Source: JAJRZX01 sp964407495
GTDB lineage: Bacteria > Desulfobacterota > GWC2-55-46 > JADFVP01
Assembly: GCA_964407495.1 (NCBI GenBank)
Contig: CAYOVP010000009.1
Span: 1-52,508, forward strand
Length of the DNA stretch: 52,508 nucleotides
Direction of reading: 5' to 3'
The notes below the pieces were generated by a model. The model saw only the letters and a list, made by a program, of their open reading frames with translations, ran no database searches and was not told where the DNA came from. Positions within the stretch are counted from its first letter, which is position 1. Each line of letters begins with the position of its first letter. Positions 39,781-47,157 of the stretch are shown in pieces. A program made the position numbers and the translations under genes.

Positions 39781-41186
39781 GCCTCCCGCCAGGGCCCCAC
39801 GAGGCCTTGACCACCAGAAAAGAAGACGGACAGGCACCCTCTCGGCAGGCCCCGCGCCCCGGCGTTGAGAGACTATTTGAAAACAAATGGGCCGCCCCGC
39901 TCCTGCTCATGGCCCTCGCCCTGCTCATCTTCGCGGTCTATTACCCCACCATCAACGCCGCCTTTCAACTCGACGACGATGTCTGGATAGTAAAAAATCC
40001 GGTAATCAAGACCCTCGCCAACCTGCCGGCCATGCTCAGGGCGCAACGCGGACTCACCATGCTTAGCCTTGCCCTCAACTATGCCACAGGAGGCCTCGAC
40101 CCGCGAGGTTATCATCTCGTCAACATCCTCATTCATATCGCCAACGCGGTCCTCGTGTACCTCCTCGTCTTCCGGACATTCATCCTCACCGGCCTTGCCG
40201 CGGCCAGGGCGCGTCTCCTCGGACTCTGCACAGCCACGGTCTTCTCGCTCCACCCCGTGCAGACAGAGGCCGTCTCCTACGTTGTACAGCGCATGGAGTC
40301 CATGAGCGCACTCTTTACACTCCTTGCGCTACTCGCCTTCATCCGGGCCTCCTCGGCCTCTGTTACAAGGAGATACACCTGCTACGCCCTCACAGCACTG
40401 GCCTATGTCGCGGCCTTTTACTCAAAAGAAACCGCTATCACCACACCAGCCCTCATACTCCTCTATGACCTCTTTTTTGTTGCCCGTGGCTCTTCTGCAG
40501 GTCTGCTCAAAAAATGGCCGCTCTATGCCGTCCTCGCAGTCCTCTCCCTCTTCTTTGTCGTGAACACCGTGGCCCCTCTCGGTGGATTCAACGATGTGAG
40601 CCAGGAGGCCCTCAGGGAGACCGCTCCCTCCAGCATCCAGACTACCACAGGTGGCAAGAACAGATACGCCTCACTGCCTGCGCTCAGACGTATGCCAACA
40701 GCAGGCTTCGGCGTCACGGCCATCTCGCCCTACCAGTACTTCCTTACAGAGTCCAACGTCATCCTCTACTACTACGCACTACTCCTCCTCCCTCTGGACC
40801 AGAACATAGACTATGACTTTCCTGTCTCGACGGGACTCTTCGAGAGACCATCCGTCCACCCAGGCACACGCCTCCTCATACCCCTGCCACCGCCGATCGT
40901 ATCTCTTATCATACATGCCTGCATCCTCGCCCTCGGCCTATATCTCTTCGTAATATCCTTGAAAAGGAAGATGCCCAGGGCCGTCTCAGTCTCTTTCTTC
41001 ATCTTCTGGTTCTTCATAATCCTCTCGCCCACCTCGAGTTTCATCCCCATAGTGGACGTCGTCTTCGAGCACAGGCTATACCTCGCCTCTCTCTCATATG
41101 CGGTCCTGCTTACACTGCTTCTTGAAAAGATGCTCCTCAATACCCGGGACAGGGAGCATGCCATGGCACTTTCAAAAAAACATTGA
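39777..41186 (+). CDS. TMTC/DUF1736-like membrane glycosyltransferase without TPR repeats
   Basis: The protein has 469 residues and about ten hydrophobic segments. Motifs of the family are clear: FQLDDDVWIVKNPVIKTL (the DD pair in the first loop), YHLVNILIHIANAVLVYLL, HPVQTEAVSYVVQRMESMSALF, FYSKETAITTPALILLYDL and SPTSSFIPIVDVVFEHRLYL. In typical members a long run of TPR repeats follows the membrane part; here the protein ends after about 25 more residues with no TPR. It starts at a TTG overlapping the DUF2304 stop. The likely role is transfer of a sugar from a lipid carrier to a protein or glycan outside the inner membrane. Confidence 0.78.
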   Translation: MSLPPGPHEALTTRKEDGQAPSRQAPRPGVERLFENKWAAPLLLMALALLIFAVYYPTINAAFQLDDDVWIVKNPVIKTLANLPAMLRAQRGLTMLSLALNYATGGLDPRGYHLVNILIHIANAVLVYLLVFRTFILTGLAAARARLLGLCTATVFSLHPVQTEAVSYVVQRMESMSALFTLLALLAFIRASSASVTRRYTCYALTALAYVAAFYSKETAITTPALILLYDLFFVARGSSAGLLKKWPLYAVLAVLSLFFVVNTVAPLGGFNDVSQEALRETAPSSIQTTTGGKNRYASLPALRRMPTAGFGVTAISPYQYFLTESNVILYYYALLLLPLDQNIDYDFPVSTGLFERPSVHPGTRLLIPLPPPIVSLIIHACILALGLYLFVISLKRKMPRAVSVSFFIFWFFIILSPTSSFIPIVDVVFEHRLYLASLSYAVLLTLLLEKMLLNTRDREHAMALSKKH

Positions 41187-41212
41187 CTTTAAAAGTACTT
41201 GTGTATTATCCT
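41183..41212 (+). promoter_or_regulatory. Candidate promoter of the ANTAR regulator gene
   Basis: TTGACT (41183-41188), then TATCCT (41207-41212) after 18 bases, or TATTAT (41204-41209) after 15 bases. The -35 overlaps the stop of the membrane glycosyltransferase gene. Confidence 0.5.
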
Positions 41213-41244
41213 TACTAAATAACCACTGTAGGTTATGGGGTGTC

Positions 41245-41850
41245 ATGATGGCAAAGACGAAAAATGAAAAGGCAAAGGGGCAGCGTGTCCTCATTGCCGA
41301 GGACAACGAGAAGACGAGGGCCTTTCTCGCGGGCCAACTCGAACTCCTCGGTCATAGGGTCGTGGCTTCCGTGGCCAATGGCCGCGAGGCCGTGGACCTC
41401 GCAGACAAACTCGACCCTACACTTGTCATCATGGACATCAAGATGCCCGAGATGGACGGCATCGATGCCGCAAAGGCCATTAGCGAAAAAAAATCCGTCC
41501 CCATCATCCTCATCACCGGCATTACCTCCAACGATGTTGCCACAAGGGCCATCGAGGCCGGCGTATACGCCTATCTCCTAAAACCAGTCACAAAGAAACA
41601 ACTCGACCCTGCTATAAAAGTCGCGCTCAGCCGTTTCAGAGAATTTCAGGGGCTAAAGGGAGAGGTCCACAGCCTCAAGGAGGCCATTGAGACGAGAAAA
41701 CTCATCGAAAAGGCCAAGGGCATTCTCATGAAACGCTGCACCATCTCCGAGGAAGACGCCTACAAGGTCCTTCAGCGGTACTCGCAGAAAGAGAATAAAA
41801 AAATGCGCGAGATAGCAGAGTCCATCATCTCCGCAAGCCGCATCATCTAA
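41245..41850 (+). CDS. ANTAR-domain response regulator
   Basis: The 201-residue protein has an N-terminal receiver domain: RVLIAEDNEKTR (acidic pair), LVIMDIKMPEMDG with the phosphoryl Asp64, ILITGI and YAYLLKPV with the conserved Lys. The C-terminal ANTAR domain is KLIEKAKGILMKRCTISEEDAYKVLQRYSQKENKKMREIAESII. ANTAR proteins bind paired hairpins in nascent RNA and prevent termination, as in NasT, AmiR and EutV. No histidine kinase gene is adjacent. ATG 41248 is an alternative to 41245. GGGGTG precedes the start. Its RNA targets are unknown. It has its own candidate promoter. Confidence 0.93.
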   Translation: MMAKTKNEKAKGQRVLIAEDNEKTRAFLAGQLELLGHRVVASVANGREAVDLADKLDPTLVIMDIKMPEMDGIDAAKAISEKKSVPIILITGITSNDVATRAIEAGVYAYLLKPVTKKQLDPAIKVALSRFREFQGLKGEVHSLKEAIETRKLIEKAKGILMKRCTISEEDAYKVLQRYSQKENKKMREIAESIISASRII

Positions 41851-41860
41851 CCCGGGCCAA

Positions 41861-41936
41861 GGGGGGGCAGGGGGGCAAAAAGGGGCCGGGAGGTGGCCAA
41901 AGGGGGCACAGGGGGCACAGTGGGGATACTGCGGGG
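41861..41936 (+). repeat. G-rich tract with quadruplex potential
   Basis: GGGGGGG, CA, GGGGGG, CAAAAA, GGGG, CC, GGG fits the G3+N1-7 quadruplex rule, and (A)GGGGGCAC is then repeated twice. It begins ten bases after the ANTAR gene stop, in the transcribed strand sense. The space 41851-42376 also holds a repeat copy and the next gene's promoter. Confidence 0.7.
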
Positions 41937-42106
41937 GTGACAGCATGAATATATTGGGCCAGGGCGACAAAATATAAACTTGGCCGTGAGAGGGCGCTGC
42001 TTACCTGAATAGAGAGCAGTGCCGTAACATGCTCAGGAACAACTCCTCATCATTCACTTCAAAAGACCGGTCTTTTTCTTATACTCTCATTTAAAGAGTA
42101 CCCGAT

Positions 42107-42175
42107 CCAGGGGCCCGCAGGGCCGCTGGGAGTGGTTTTCTTTGCTCCCCTTTCTTTTTTTCCAAAAGAAAGCGG
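42107..42175 (-). repeat. Composite repeat: module B plus module A, minus orientation
   Basis: Module B variant CCAGGGGCCC-GCA-GGGCCGCTGG (42107-42129) with one stem mismatch; module A reversed (42133-42175): TGGTTTTCTTTGCT, CCCCTTTCTTTT, TTTCC, AAAAGAAAGCGG. The outer stem has one mismatch. Confidence 0.8.
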
Positions 42176-42233
42176 CGTCTTTCTTGCCCTGCCTTCCCCC
42201 TGCCTGTCTCTCCTTTTTCCCCAACTTTTCTTC

Positions 42234-42271
42234 TATCTGTAAGTTATCTGTAAGTTCCGCTGTTGTATAAT
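42234..42271 (+). promoter_or_regulatory. Promoter with 11-bp direct repeat resembling a Pho box
   Basis: TATCTGTAAGT is repeated back to back (42234-42244 and 42245-42255), giving two CTGTAAG half-sites 11 bases apart. Eleven bases after the second half-site is a perfect TATAAT (42266-42271). This is the layout of PhoB-type activated promoters, where CTGTCAT-like repeats replace the -35 element. The spore-coat-U gene starts about 105 bases downstream, with AAAGGAG before its ATG. Confidence 0.5.
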
Positions 42272-42376
42272 CTTGCCACTAGTGTCTTCCTGCGCACGAG
42301 TTCCAATGAGGAAGGACCTATGACGTGAGAGTATTTTTAGCAACTCAACTTAACCCACAACAGAAAAGGAGAAAAA

Positions 42377-42892
42377 ATGAAGAGGCTCCTAATGGCATTA
42401 TCCATTGCCGCCCTTGGGCTCGCGTTCGCAGGCTCGGCCCAGGCATTCACTCAGTCAACAACAGGCACCCTGGCTATAAGTGTCACAAAGACCGCCGCCT
42501 GCACCGTAACAACCGCACCCCTTGACTTCGGCACCTATGACGGATCTGCCAGTGTGTACAACAATACCACTATCACCGTTAACTGTAGTAACGGCACGGC
42601 CTACCGGGTAGACATAGATGCCGGTTTAAACAGTACTACTGTAGGCAGATATGTCAAACACAGCACTACCACGGATAGAATTTTTTACAAACTCGGCCAG
42701 GACAGCACCCTGATAACCCAATGGGGTGATAACGGCGCCACCTTTTGCGCTACCTGCACAACCGTACCCCAGGGCCTGACCGGCACTGGTTCAGGAGCAG
42801 ACCAGGTTCTTACGGTTTATGCTGGCTTATGGCCATCCACCACTCCAATTGGTACCTATGGTGATACCGTGACCGTAACAGTAAACTACTGA
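42377..42892 (+). CDS. Secreted spore coat protein U (SCPU) domain protein
   Basis: The 171-residue protein has a Sec signal peptide (about 1-23, ending GSAQA). The mature domain is rich in Thr, Ser, Gly and Asn and in beta strands: TGTLAISVTKTAACTVTTAPLDFGTY, ITVNCSNGTAYRVDIDAGLN and, at the end, YGDTVTVTVNY, the typical last strand. Cysteines occur as in SCPU domains, which resemble chaperone-usher pilins. Chaperone and usher genes, usually adjacent, are absent, so this may be an orphan subunit or a free secreted protein. It has a promoter with an 11-bp direct repeat and a strong terminator, so it is transcribed alone. Confidence 0.85.
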   Translation: MKRLLMALSIAALGLAFAGSAQAFTQSTTGTLAISVTKTAACTVTTAPLDFGTYDGSASVYNNTTITVNCSNGTAYRVDIDAGLNSTTVGRYVKHSTTTDRIFYKLGQDSTLITQWGDNGATFCATCTTVPQGLTGTGSGADQVLTVYAGLWPSTTPIGTYGDTVTVTVNY

Positions 42893-42940
42893 GGTAAGAT
42901 CGCTCCCTCTTTTATGGCGAGGGATAAAGCCTGGAAAGAC

Positions 42941-42976
42941 AAGAGGGGCTATCCATTTGGATAGCCCCTCTTTTTT
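42941..42976 (+). terminator. Strong intrinsic terminator
   Basis: A 15-bp perfect stem AAGAGGGGCTATCCA/TGGATAGCCCCTCTT with a two-base loop and a run of T after it (plus strand). It closes the SCPU gene and lies five bases from the 3' end of the opposing tRNA-Leu. Confidence 0.9.
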
Positions 42977-42980
42977 ATTA

Positions 42981-43065
42981 TGGTGCCGAAGGGGGGATTC
43001 GAACCCCCACGGGTCTCCCCACTACCCCCTCAAGATAGCGTGTCTACCTGTTCCACCACTTCGGC
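42981..43065 (-). tRNA. tRNA-Leu (anticodon GAG)
   Basis: A class II tRNA of 85 bases on the minus strand: acceptor GCCGAAG/CTTCGGC, D-arm TGGTGGAACAGGTAGACAC, anticodon stem-loop CTATC-TTGAGGG-GGTAG, T-arm GGGGGTTCGAATCCCCC and encoded CCA. It reads CUC and CUU. It lies 17 bases after the secG stop and may share its transcript. Confidence 0.96.
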
Positions 43066-43082
43066 AAGTCTTATAATCTTTA

Positions 43083-43712
43083 TCAAGGCGCCGCAGGCGC
43101 CGGGCCTCTTGACTTAGATTTCGTGGAAGCCGGCTTCTTGGAAGTCGCGGGCTTTTTCGCTGTGCTCTTCGTGGAAGGCGCGGCCTTGGTCTTACTCTTT
43201 GTCTTGGTCTTGGTCTTGGTCGCGGCCTTGCCCTTTGTAGCGCTCTTTCGCGTCTTTGCGCTCTTCTTGGCCGCTGGAGCGGCCTTTTTTGTCTTTTTAA
43301 CCGGTTTTTTCTTGCCCACAATGGGCGCAGGCTTCAGGGCCTCTGTGGTCGCCTTCTTGGATTCTGCGGCCTTCTTTGCCTTCTCTGCTGCCGCCTTCTT
43401 CGCGGCCACGGCCTTCTTGGCGGCCTCTGCCTTTTTCTTCTTTGGCGTGGTCTTCACCTCTGTCATGACCGATGAAACAGAACTTCTGCCCGCCGTGACC
43501 GTCATGTACATGGACGTGGCCATGAAGATGACGGCGCAGGCAATGGTTATCTTCATGAGGAACGAGGCAGGGCCCGCGCTGCCGAAGAGGGTCTGGCTCC
43601 CTGCCCCGCCAAAGGCTGCGCCAATGCTCGCGCCCTTGCCGCTCTGTAGGAGTACGCTTATTATGAGCACGACGCTCACTACTACATGTATTATTATAAT
43701 TGCTGTAAACAT
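43083..43712 (-). CDS. secG: Preprotein translocase subunit SecG with a long lysine-rich tail
   Basis: The 209-residue protein is about twice the normal SecG length. Residues 1-75 are a regular SecG: helix 1, LLQSGKGASIGAAFGGAGSQTLFG, then helix 2 (IACAVIFMATSMYMTV). From about residue 87 the protein is a tail of some 120 residues made of Lys, Ala, Thr, Ser and Pro, with about one Lys in three and repeats such as KTKTKTKSKTK, resembling bacterial histone H1-like proteins. SecG aids SecA-driven export through SecYEG. The tail has no role in known SecG. It lies at the end of the gap-pgk-tpiA cluster, the usual tpiA-secG order, but separated from tpiA by the HNH gene. Confidence 0.93.
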   Translation of the reverse strand: MFTAIIIIHVVVSVVLIISVLLQSGKGASIGAAFGGAGSQTLFGSAGPASFLMKITIACAVIFMATSMYMTVTAGRSSVSSVMTEVKTTPKKKKAEAAKKAVAAKKAAAEKAKKAAESKKATTEALKPAPIVGKKKPVKKTKKAAPAAKKSAKTRKSATKGKAATKTKTKTKSKTKAAPSTKSTAKKPATSKKPASTKSKSRGPAPAAP

Positions 43713-43916
43713 ATCTCCTGTTGAGTTGCAGGGTTGAGAGCAAGCCTCGGCCCCTTCAAGCAGTCCGCCAGAGGGTTAATGTAGCATTTTACGTTTTTCA
43801 ACTAAAAATGCAAGAGGAAAAAACGCAGTCAGAAAAAATGACCAGATGCGACCTTGACTGCCCTGCTTTATTATTGTATGGACGGTTGAGCAAGCTATGC
43901 CTCAGGCGGTATAATT

Positions 43917-44621
43917 TCATTGAATCTTAGCGCTCTTCTGAAGATTGTGGCGCGCACAGAGTAGTTGGATATTCTCAGCCTTCAACGATGTCCCACCCTT
44001 GGAATAGGGGAGGATGTGGTCAAAATGAAGTTCATCTAAAGCGCCACATTGTACACATCTGCCTTTATCTCTCTTCCATACTTCAATCTTTACCCTTGTT
44101 GGAATTATTCTGGTACGTGCAACGCCTCTCTGAGTCAAGTCTTCTGCCGAAGCCTCATCCTCATCTTCTATATCGTTTATGGCAACTAACTTGAACCTGA
44201 AAACTTTGCGATAACCGTCGGATTGGATCCACGAATCAACAAGATGGAAAAATCCGTTGTCAGACCAGATGCCTGGTTTAATTTTTTCATAAACCTTTAC
44301 GATATCAGGACGTTTAATGCCTGCTTTATACTCTTGTGCTGCCTTATGAAATTTTCCGTTCTCTGTAAGGACGCCTGATCTCCTAAACTCTGGCTGGTCC
44401 ACCACCTTTGGGTTAATAACACCTTTTTGCTTTGGTACGTCGTGCCCTTCATAAATCAAAACAGTGCCATCTTCTTGAATTTCGTCCTGATAGGGAGCAT
44501 TTTTGCGTAAAGACATTAAAATGACTGAATGAGCGCCTCTTAACCTGAAATTCATGCCCCTCTGAAGGCTAATGCCCTCTTTTTGGCACATCTCAATATA
44601 TGAAATTATATTACCCCTCAC
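43917..44621 (-). CDS. HNH endonuclease with YDG/SRA-like N-terminal part
   Basis: The 234-residue protein has a C-terminal HNH nuclease: CVQCG, then LHFDHILPYSKGGTSLKAENIQLLCARHNLQKS, with the DH pair, the Asn and the last His, plus zinc-knuckle cysteines. The N-terminal half (RLRGAHSVILMSLR, TVLIYEGHDVPKQKG, VDQPEFRRSGVLTENGKFHKAA, YEKIKPGIWSDNGFFHLVDSW) resembles YDG/SRA-type modified-base readers. This suggests a modification-dependent restriction enzyme, but it is an inference. The gene and its flank are clearly AT-richer than the neighbours and split the normal tpiA-secG pair, which suggests acquisition. It starts at a GTG; later ATGs (residues 11 and 23) are possible starts. Confidence 0.75.
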   Translation of the reverse strand: MRGNIISYIEMCQKEGISLQRGMNFRLRGAHSVILMSLRKNAPYQDEIQEDGTVLIYEGHDVPKQKGVINPKVVDQPEFRRSGVLTENGKFHKAAQEYKAGIKRPDIVKVYEKIKPGIWSDNGFFHLVDSWIQSDGYRKVFRFKLVAINDIEDEDEASAEDLTQRGVARTRIIPTRVKIEVWKRDKGRCVQCGALDELHFDHILPYSKGGTSLKAENIQLLCARHNLQKSAKIQ

Positions 44622-44650
44622 CTGATGCTCTATTCATACCATTCAAAGAC

Positions 44651-45412
44651 TCAACCAATGCCCTCAAACCTTACTATCCTCGCAAAACTCTCGGCCTTGA
44701 GGCTCGCACCGCCAACAAGTGCCCCGTCTATATCGACCTCTGCCATGAGGGAGTCTATGTTTTCAGGCTTTACGCTGCCACCATAGAGAATTCGCATCTC
44801 CTCTGGCAGGCCGGGGCCGAATATCTCAAGAAGGGTCTGGCGTATGGCAGAGTGAACCTCCTCGGCCTCGGCAGGAGAGGCCGTCCTGCCGGTACCGATG
44901 GCCCATAGGGGTTCATAGGCAATAACAACATCAGCGGCACGTTCGCGACCAACACCCTCGAGAGCCCTTCTCACCATGGAACTCACGAGTGCTATGGTCA
45001 CGCCTTCCTCGCGTTCCGTAAGGGTCTCGCCAACGCAGACTATGGGCCGAAGACCCTCTTCAAGGGCCGCAAGGACTTTTCTGTTCACGTCCTCGTCAGT
45101 CTCGTGAAAGTACTGCCGCCGCTCCGAGTGCCCCACTATCACGTACTCACACCCAACGTCCCGGAGCATTACGGCCGAGACCTCGCCTGTCCAGGCCCCG
45201 CTCTTCTCCCAGTACACGTCCTGCGCACCAAGGGCCACGGGCCCGCCGGCAATAATGCCCCCAACCTCCTGGAGGTAGACAAAGGGCGGAGCCACGACAA
45301 TGTCCACGTCCTCTGCGTCCTTGACAAGATCGCAGAGCCCGCGCGCAAGGGCCCCGGCCTCCTCAGTTGTTGTGTGCATCTTCCAGTTTCCGGCAATAAG
45401 TGGTCTTCGCAA
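44651..45412 (-). CDS. tpiA: Triosephosphate isomerase
   Basis: The 253-residue TIM barrel interconverts dihydroxyacetone phosphate and glyceraldehyde 3-phosphate. Motifs: IAGNWKMH with the catalytic Lys, VGHSERRQYF with the catalytic His, AYEPLWAIGTGRTASP with the catalytic Glu and loop 6, and YGGSVKPEN / GALVGGASL phosphate-binding loops. Full length. It follows pgk on the same strand after about 100 bases, giving a gap-pgk-tpiA glycolysis cluster. The HNH gene starts 29 bases after its stop. Confidence 0.97.
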   Translation of the reverse strand: MRRPLIAGNWKMHTTTEEAGALARGLCDLVKDAEDVDIVVAPPFVYLQEVGGIIAGGPVALGAQDVYWEKSGAWTGEVSAVMLRDVGCEYVIVGHSERRQYFHETDEDVNRKVLAALEEGLRPIVCVGETLTEREEGVTIALVSSMVRRALEGVGRERAADVVIAYEPLWAIGTGRTASPAEAEEVHSAIRQTLLEIFGPGLPEEMRILYGGSVKPENIDSLMAEVDIDGALVGGASLKAESFARIVRFEGIG

Positions 45413-45514
45413 GGCAGGTCCCTCCCGACCATTACAGAAATACTATGGCTCACAGATCCCAAAGAAGCAACTCGTATCACCAACACCAACCGCGGCCCCC
45501 CTCTTCAAGGCCCC

Positions 45515-46771
45515 TCACCCGAGACTCTGGCCCGACACAGACCCTCCGGCCCTCTCCCCCCTGTCCTCTCCTTCCTCTGCCCGCAGGGCCGCGATACCCG
45601 GCAGGTCATGGCCCTTGAGTATCTCCAGAAAGGCCCCGCCGCCAGTGGAAATGTAACTCATCTTTGCGAACTCGCCTGCCCTGTGAACAGCAACGTCCGT
45701 GTCTCCCCCGCCTACAATGGTGAGGGCGTAACTGTTGGCAACACTCGATACAAGGGCAAAGGTCCCCCTGCTGAAGGCGTCCATCTCGAATACACCCATG
45801 GGACCGTTCCAGACAATGGTCTTGGCATTGCTGAGCACCTCGCCAAAGAGCGTCACAGTGGCAGGCCCGATGTCCAGGGCCATCCAGTCCCTTGGTATCT
45901 CCTGGTAGGTCACCACCTTGGTCTCGCTTGCCGGGTCGAAGTCCGTGGACACAACGAAGTCCACGGGAAGATAGAGTTTTATACCCCGCTCCTTGGCCTT
46001 TTCCACCACCTCCAGGGCCTCGTCCAGAACGCTTTCCTCGATGAAAGAGGTCCCGACCTCGTAACCCATGGCCTTGAGAAAGGTTATAGCCATGCCGCCG
46101 CCGAGTATGAGTTTGTCAACGCGCTCGCAAAGGGCCAGCAGCACGCCAACCTTGTCGGATATCTTCTTTCCCCCGAGTATGGCCACGAGGGGACGTACCG
46201 GGTTGTCCATGGCCATGGCAAAGTAGGCCATCTCCTTTTTCATGAGAAAACCCGCTGCGCAGGTCTTTACGAACCGCGTGATGGCCACATTCGATGCATG
46301 AGACCTGTGGGCAACGGCAAAGGCGTCGTCAACGTACACATCGGCCAAGGTGGCGAGTTTCTTGGCGAATTCCTCGTCATTCTGTTCTTCCTCGGGGTGG
46401 AACCTGAGGTTTTCCAGAAGCACGATATCTCCTGGCCTCATGGCCTTGACAACGGCCTCGGTCTCCGGACCTATGCAGTCCGGGGCCATGACGACAGGCC
46501 TGTCAATAAGGCGGGAAAGACGCTTGGCCACTGGCGCGAGGCTCATCTCTTCTACACGCTTGCCCTTTGGCCTGCCAAGGTGAGAGGCAAGTATGATCAT
46601 GGCCTTCTCGTCGAGGGCATAGTTTATGGTGGGCAGAACACTCCTGATACGCGTGTCATCAGTGATATTGCCGTTCGCGTCCAGAGGAACATTGAAGTCA
46701 ACACGCATCAAGACACGCTTGCCACGGATGTCTATCTCGTCTATGTACCTTGGCTCCCTGTTCACGGCCAC
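45515..46771 (-). CDS. pgk: Phosphoglycerate kinase
   Basis: The protein has 418 residues from a GTG placed five bases after a perfect AAGGAGG. A longer open frame upstream runs into repeat sequence and is not used. The N-domain begins YIDEIDIRGKRVLMRVDFNVPLD, then SHLGRPKG and ENLRFHPEEE; the nucleotide domain has ILGGKKISDKVG, NGPMGVFE and GGGDTDVAVHRAG, and STGGGAFLE. It carries out the reversible substrate-level phosphorylation between 1,3-bisphosphoglycerate and ADP. A short acidic/Gly tail of about twenty residues extends the C-terminus. The 5' leader towards gap contains a decayed module A and C-rich tandem repeats. Confidence 0.96.
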   Translation of the reverse strand: MAVNREPRYIDEIDIRGKRVLMRVDFNVPLDANGNITDDTRIRSVLPTINYALDEKAMIILASHLGRPKGKRVEEMSLAPVAKRLSRLIDRPVVMAPDCIGPETEAVVKAMRPGDIVLLENLRFHPEEEQNDEEFAKKLATLADVYVDDAFAVAHRSHASNVAITRFVKTCAAGFLMKKEMAYFAMAMDNPVRPLVAILGGKKISDKVGVLLALCERVDKLILGGGMAITFLKAMGYEVGTSFIEESVLDEALEVVEKAKERGIKLYLPVDFVVSTDFDPASETKVVTYQEIPRDWMALDIGPATVTLFGEVLSNAKTIVWNGPMGVFEMDAFSRGTFALVSSVANSYALTIVGGGDTDVAVHRAGEFAKMSYISTGGGAFLEILKGHDLPGIAALRAEEGEDRGERAGGSVSGQSLG

Positions 46772-46780
46772 CCCTCCCTC

Positions 46781-46826
46781 CTTGCCATCTTCTGGGAGAA
46801 AGAAAGCAAGACAAAGAAAAACCACT
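46781..46826 (+). repeat. Degenerate module A repeat in the pgk leader
   Basis: CTTGCCATCTTCTGGGAGAA, AGAAAGCAAG and ACAAAGAAAAACCAC. The right arm and tail are clear. The left arm survives only as CTTGC, which still pairs with GCAAG, so the outer pairs differ from all other copies. Confidence 0.6.
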
Positions 46827-46847
46827 ATACTGGTTCCAGATATTCCC

Positions 46848-47080
46848 TGCTCTGCCCCCCTGCTCTGCCCCCACTGCTCCGCCCCCCCTGCTCCGCCCCC
46901 CTCCGCGTCCAAGATCGGGGACCCAGGTGACAGGGCCCTGGACATGGGGGAACTCCCCCCCTCCGCGTCCAAGATCGGGGTTCACGTGCGCCCGCGCGAC
47001 TTTAACGGACTTGCAGAAAGAGGAGGCCGCGGACATCTAGGTTCACGTGCGCCCGCGCGACCTTAACTCCCCCCCGCGCG
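46848..47080. repeat. Nested tandem and direct repeats between gap and pgk
   Basis: Four units of CTGCTC-T/C-GCCCCC(C) (46848-46905). CTCCGCGTCCAAGATCGGGG occurs twice exactly 60 bases apart (46901-46920, 46961-46980), with a decayed third (CGCGCGTACAAGACCGGG, near 47076). GTTCACGTGCGCCCGCGCGA occurs at 46980 and 47041. On the minus-strand transcript the first block is G-rich (GGGGGGCAGAGCAG-type) and could form quadruplexes. Confidence 0.85.
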
Positions 47081-47157
47081 TACAAGACCGGGCGTAAAAA
47101 CAGCAGGTAAAACTTAAGGAGATAACGAGACGGGGCGAGGCATTACCTCACCTCTGC

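Noticed and set aside
45104..46930. A 608-codon open frame on the plus strand across tpiA and pgk
   Set aside because: It is antisense to two certain glycolysis genes, has no recognisable motif, and its length follows from the codon composition of the opposite strand.
46772..46972. An N-terminal extension of pgk
   Set aside because: The extension is encoded by the decayed module A repeat and the C-rich tandem repeats, while a perfect AAGGAGG precedes the GTG that gives the family N-terminus.
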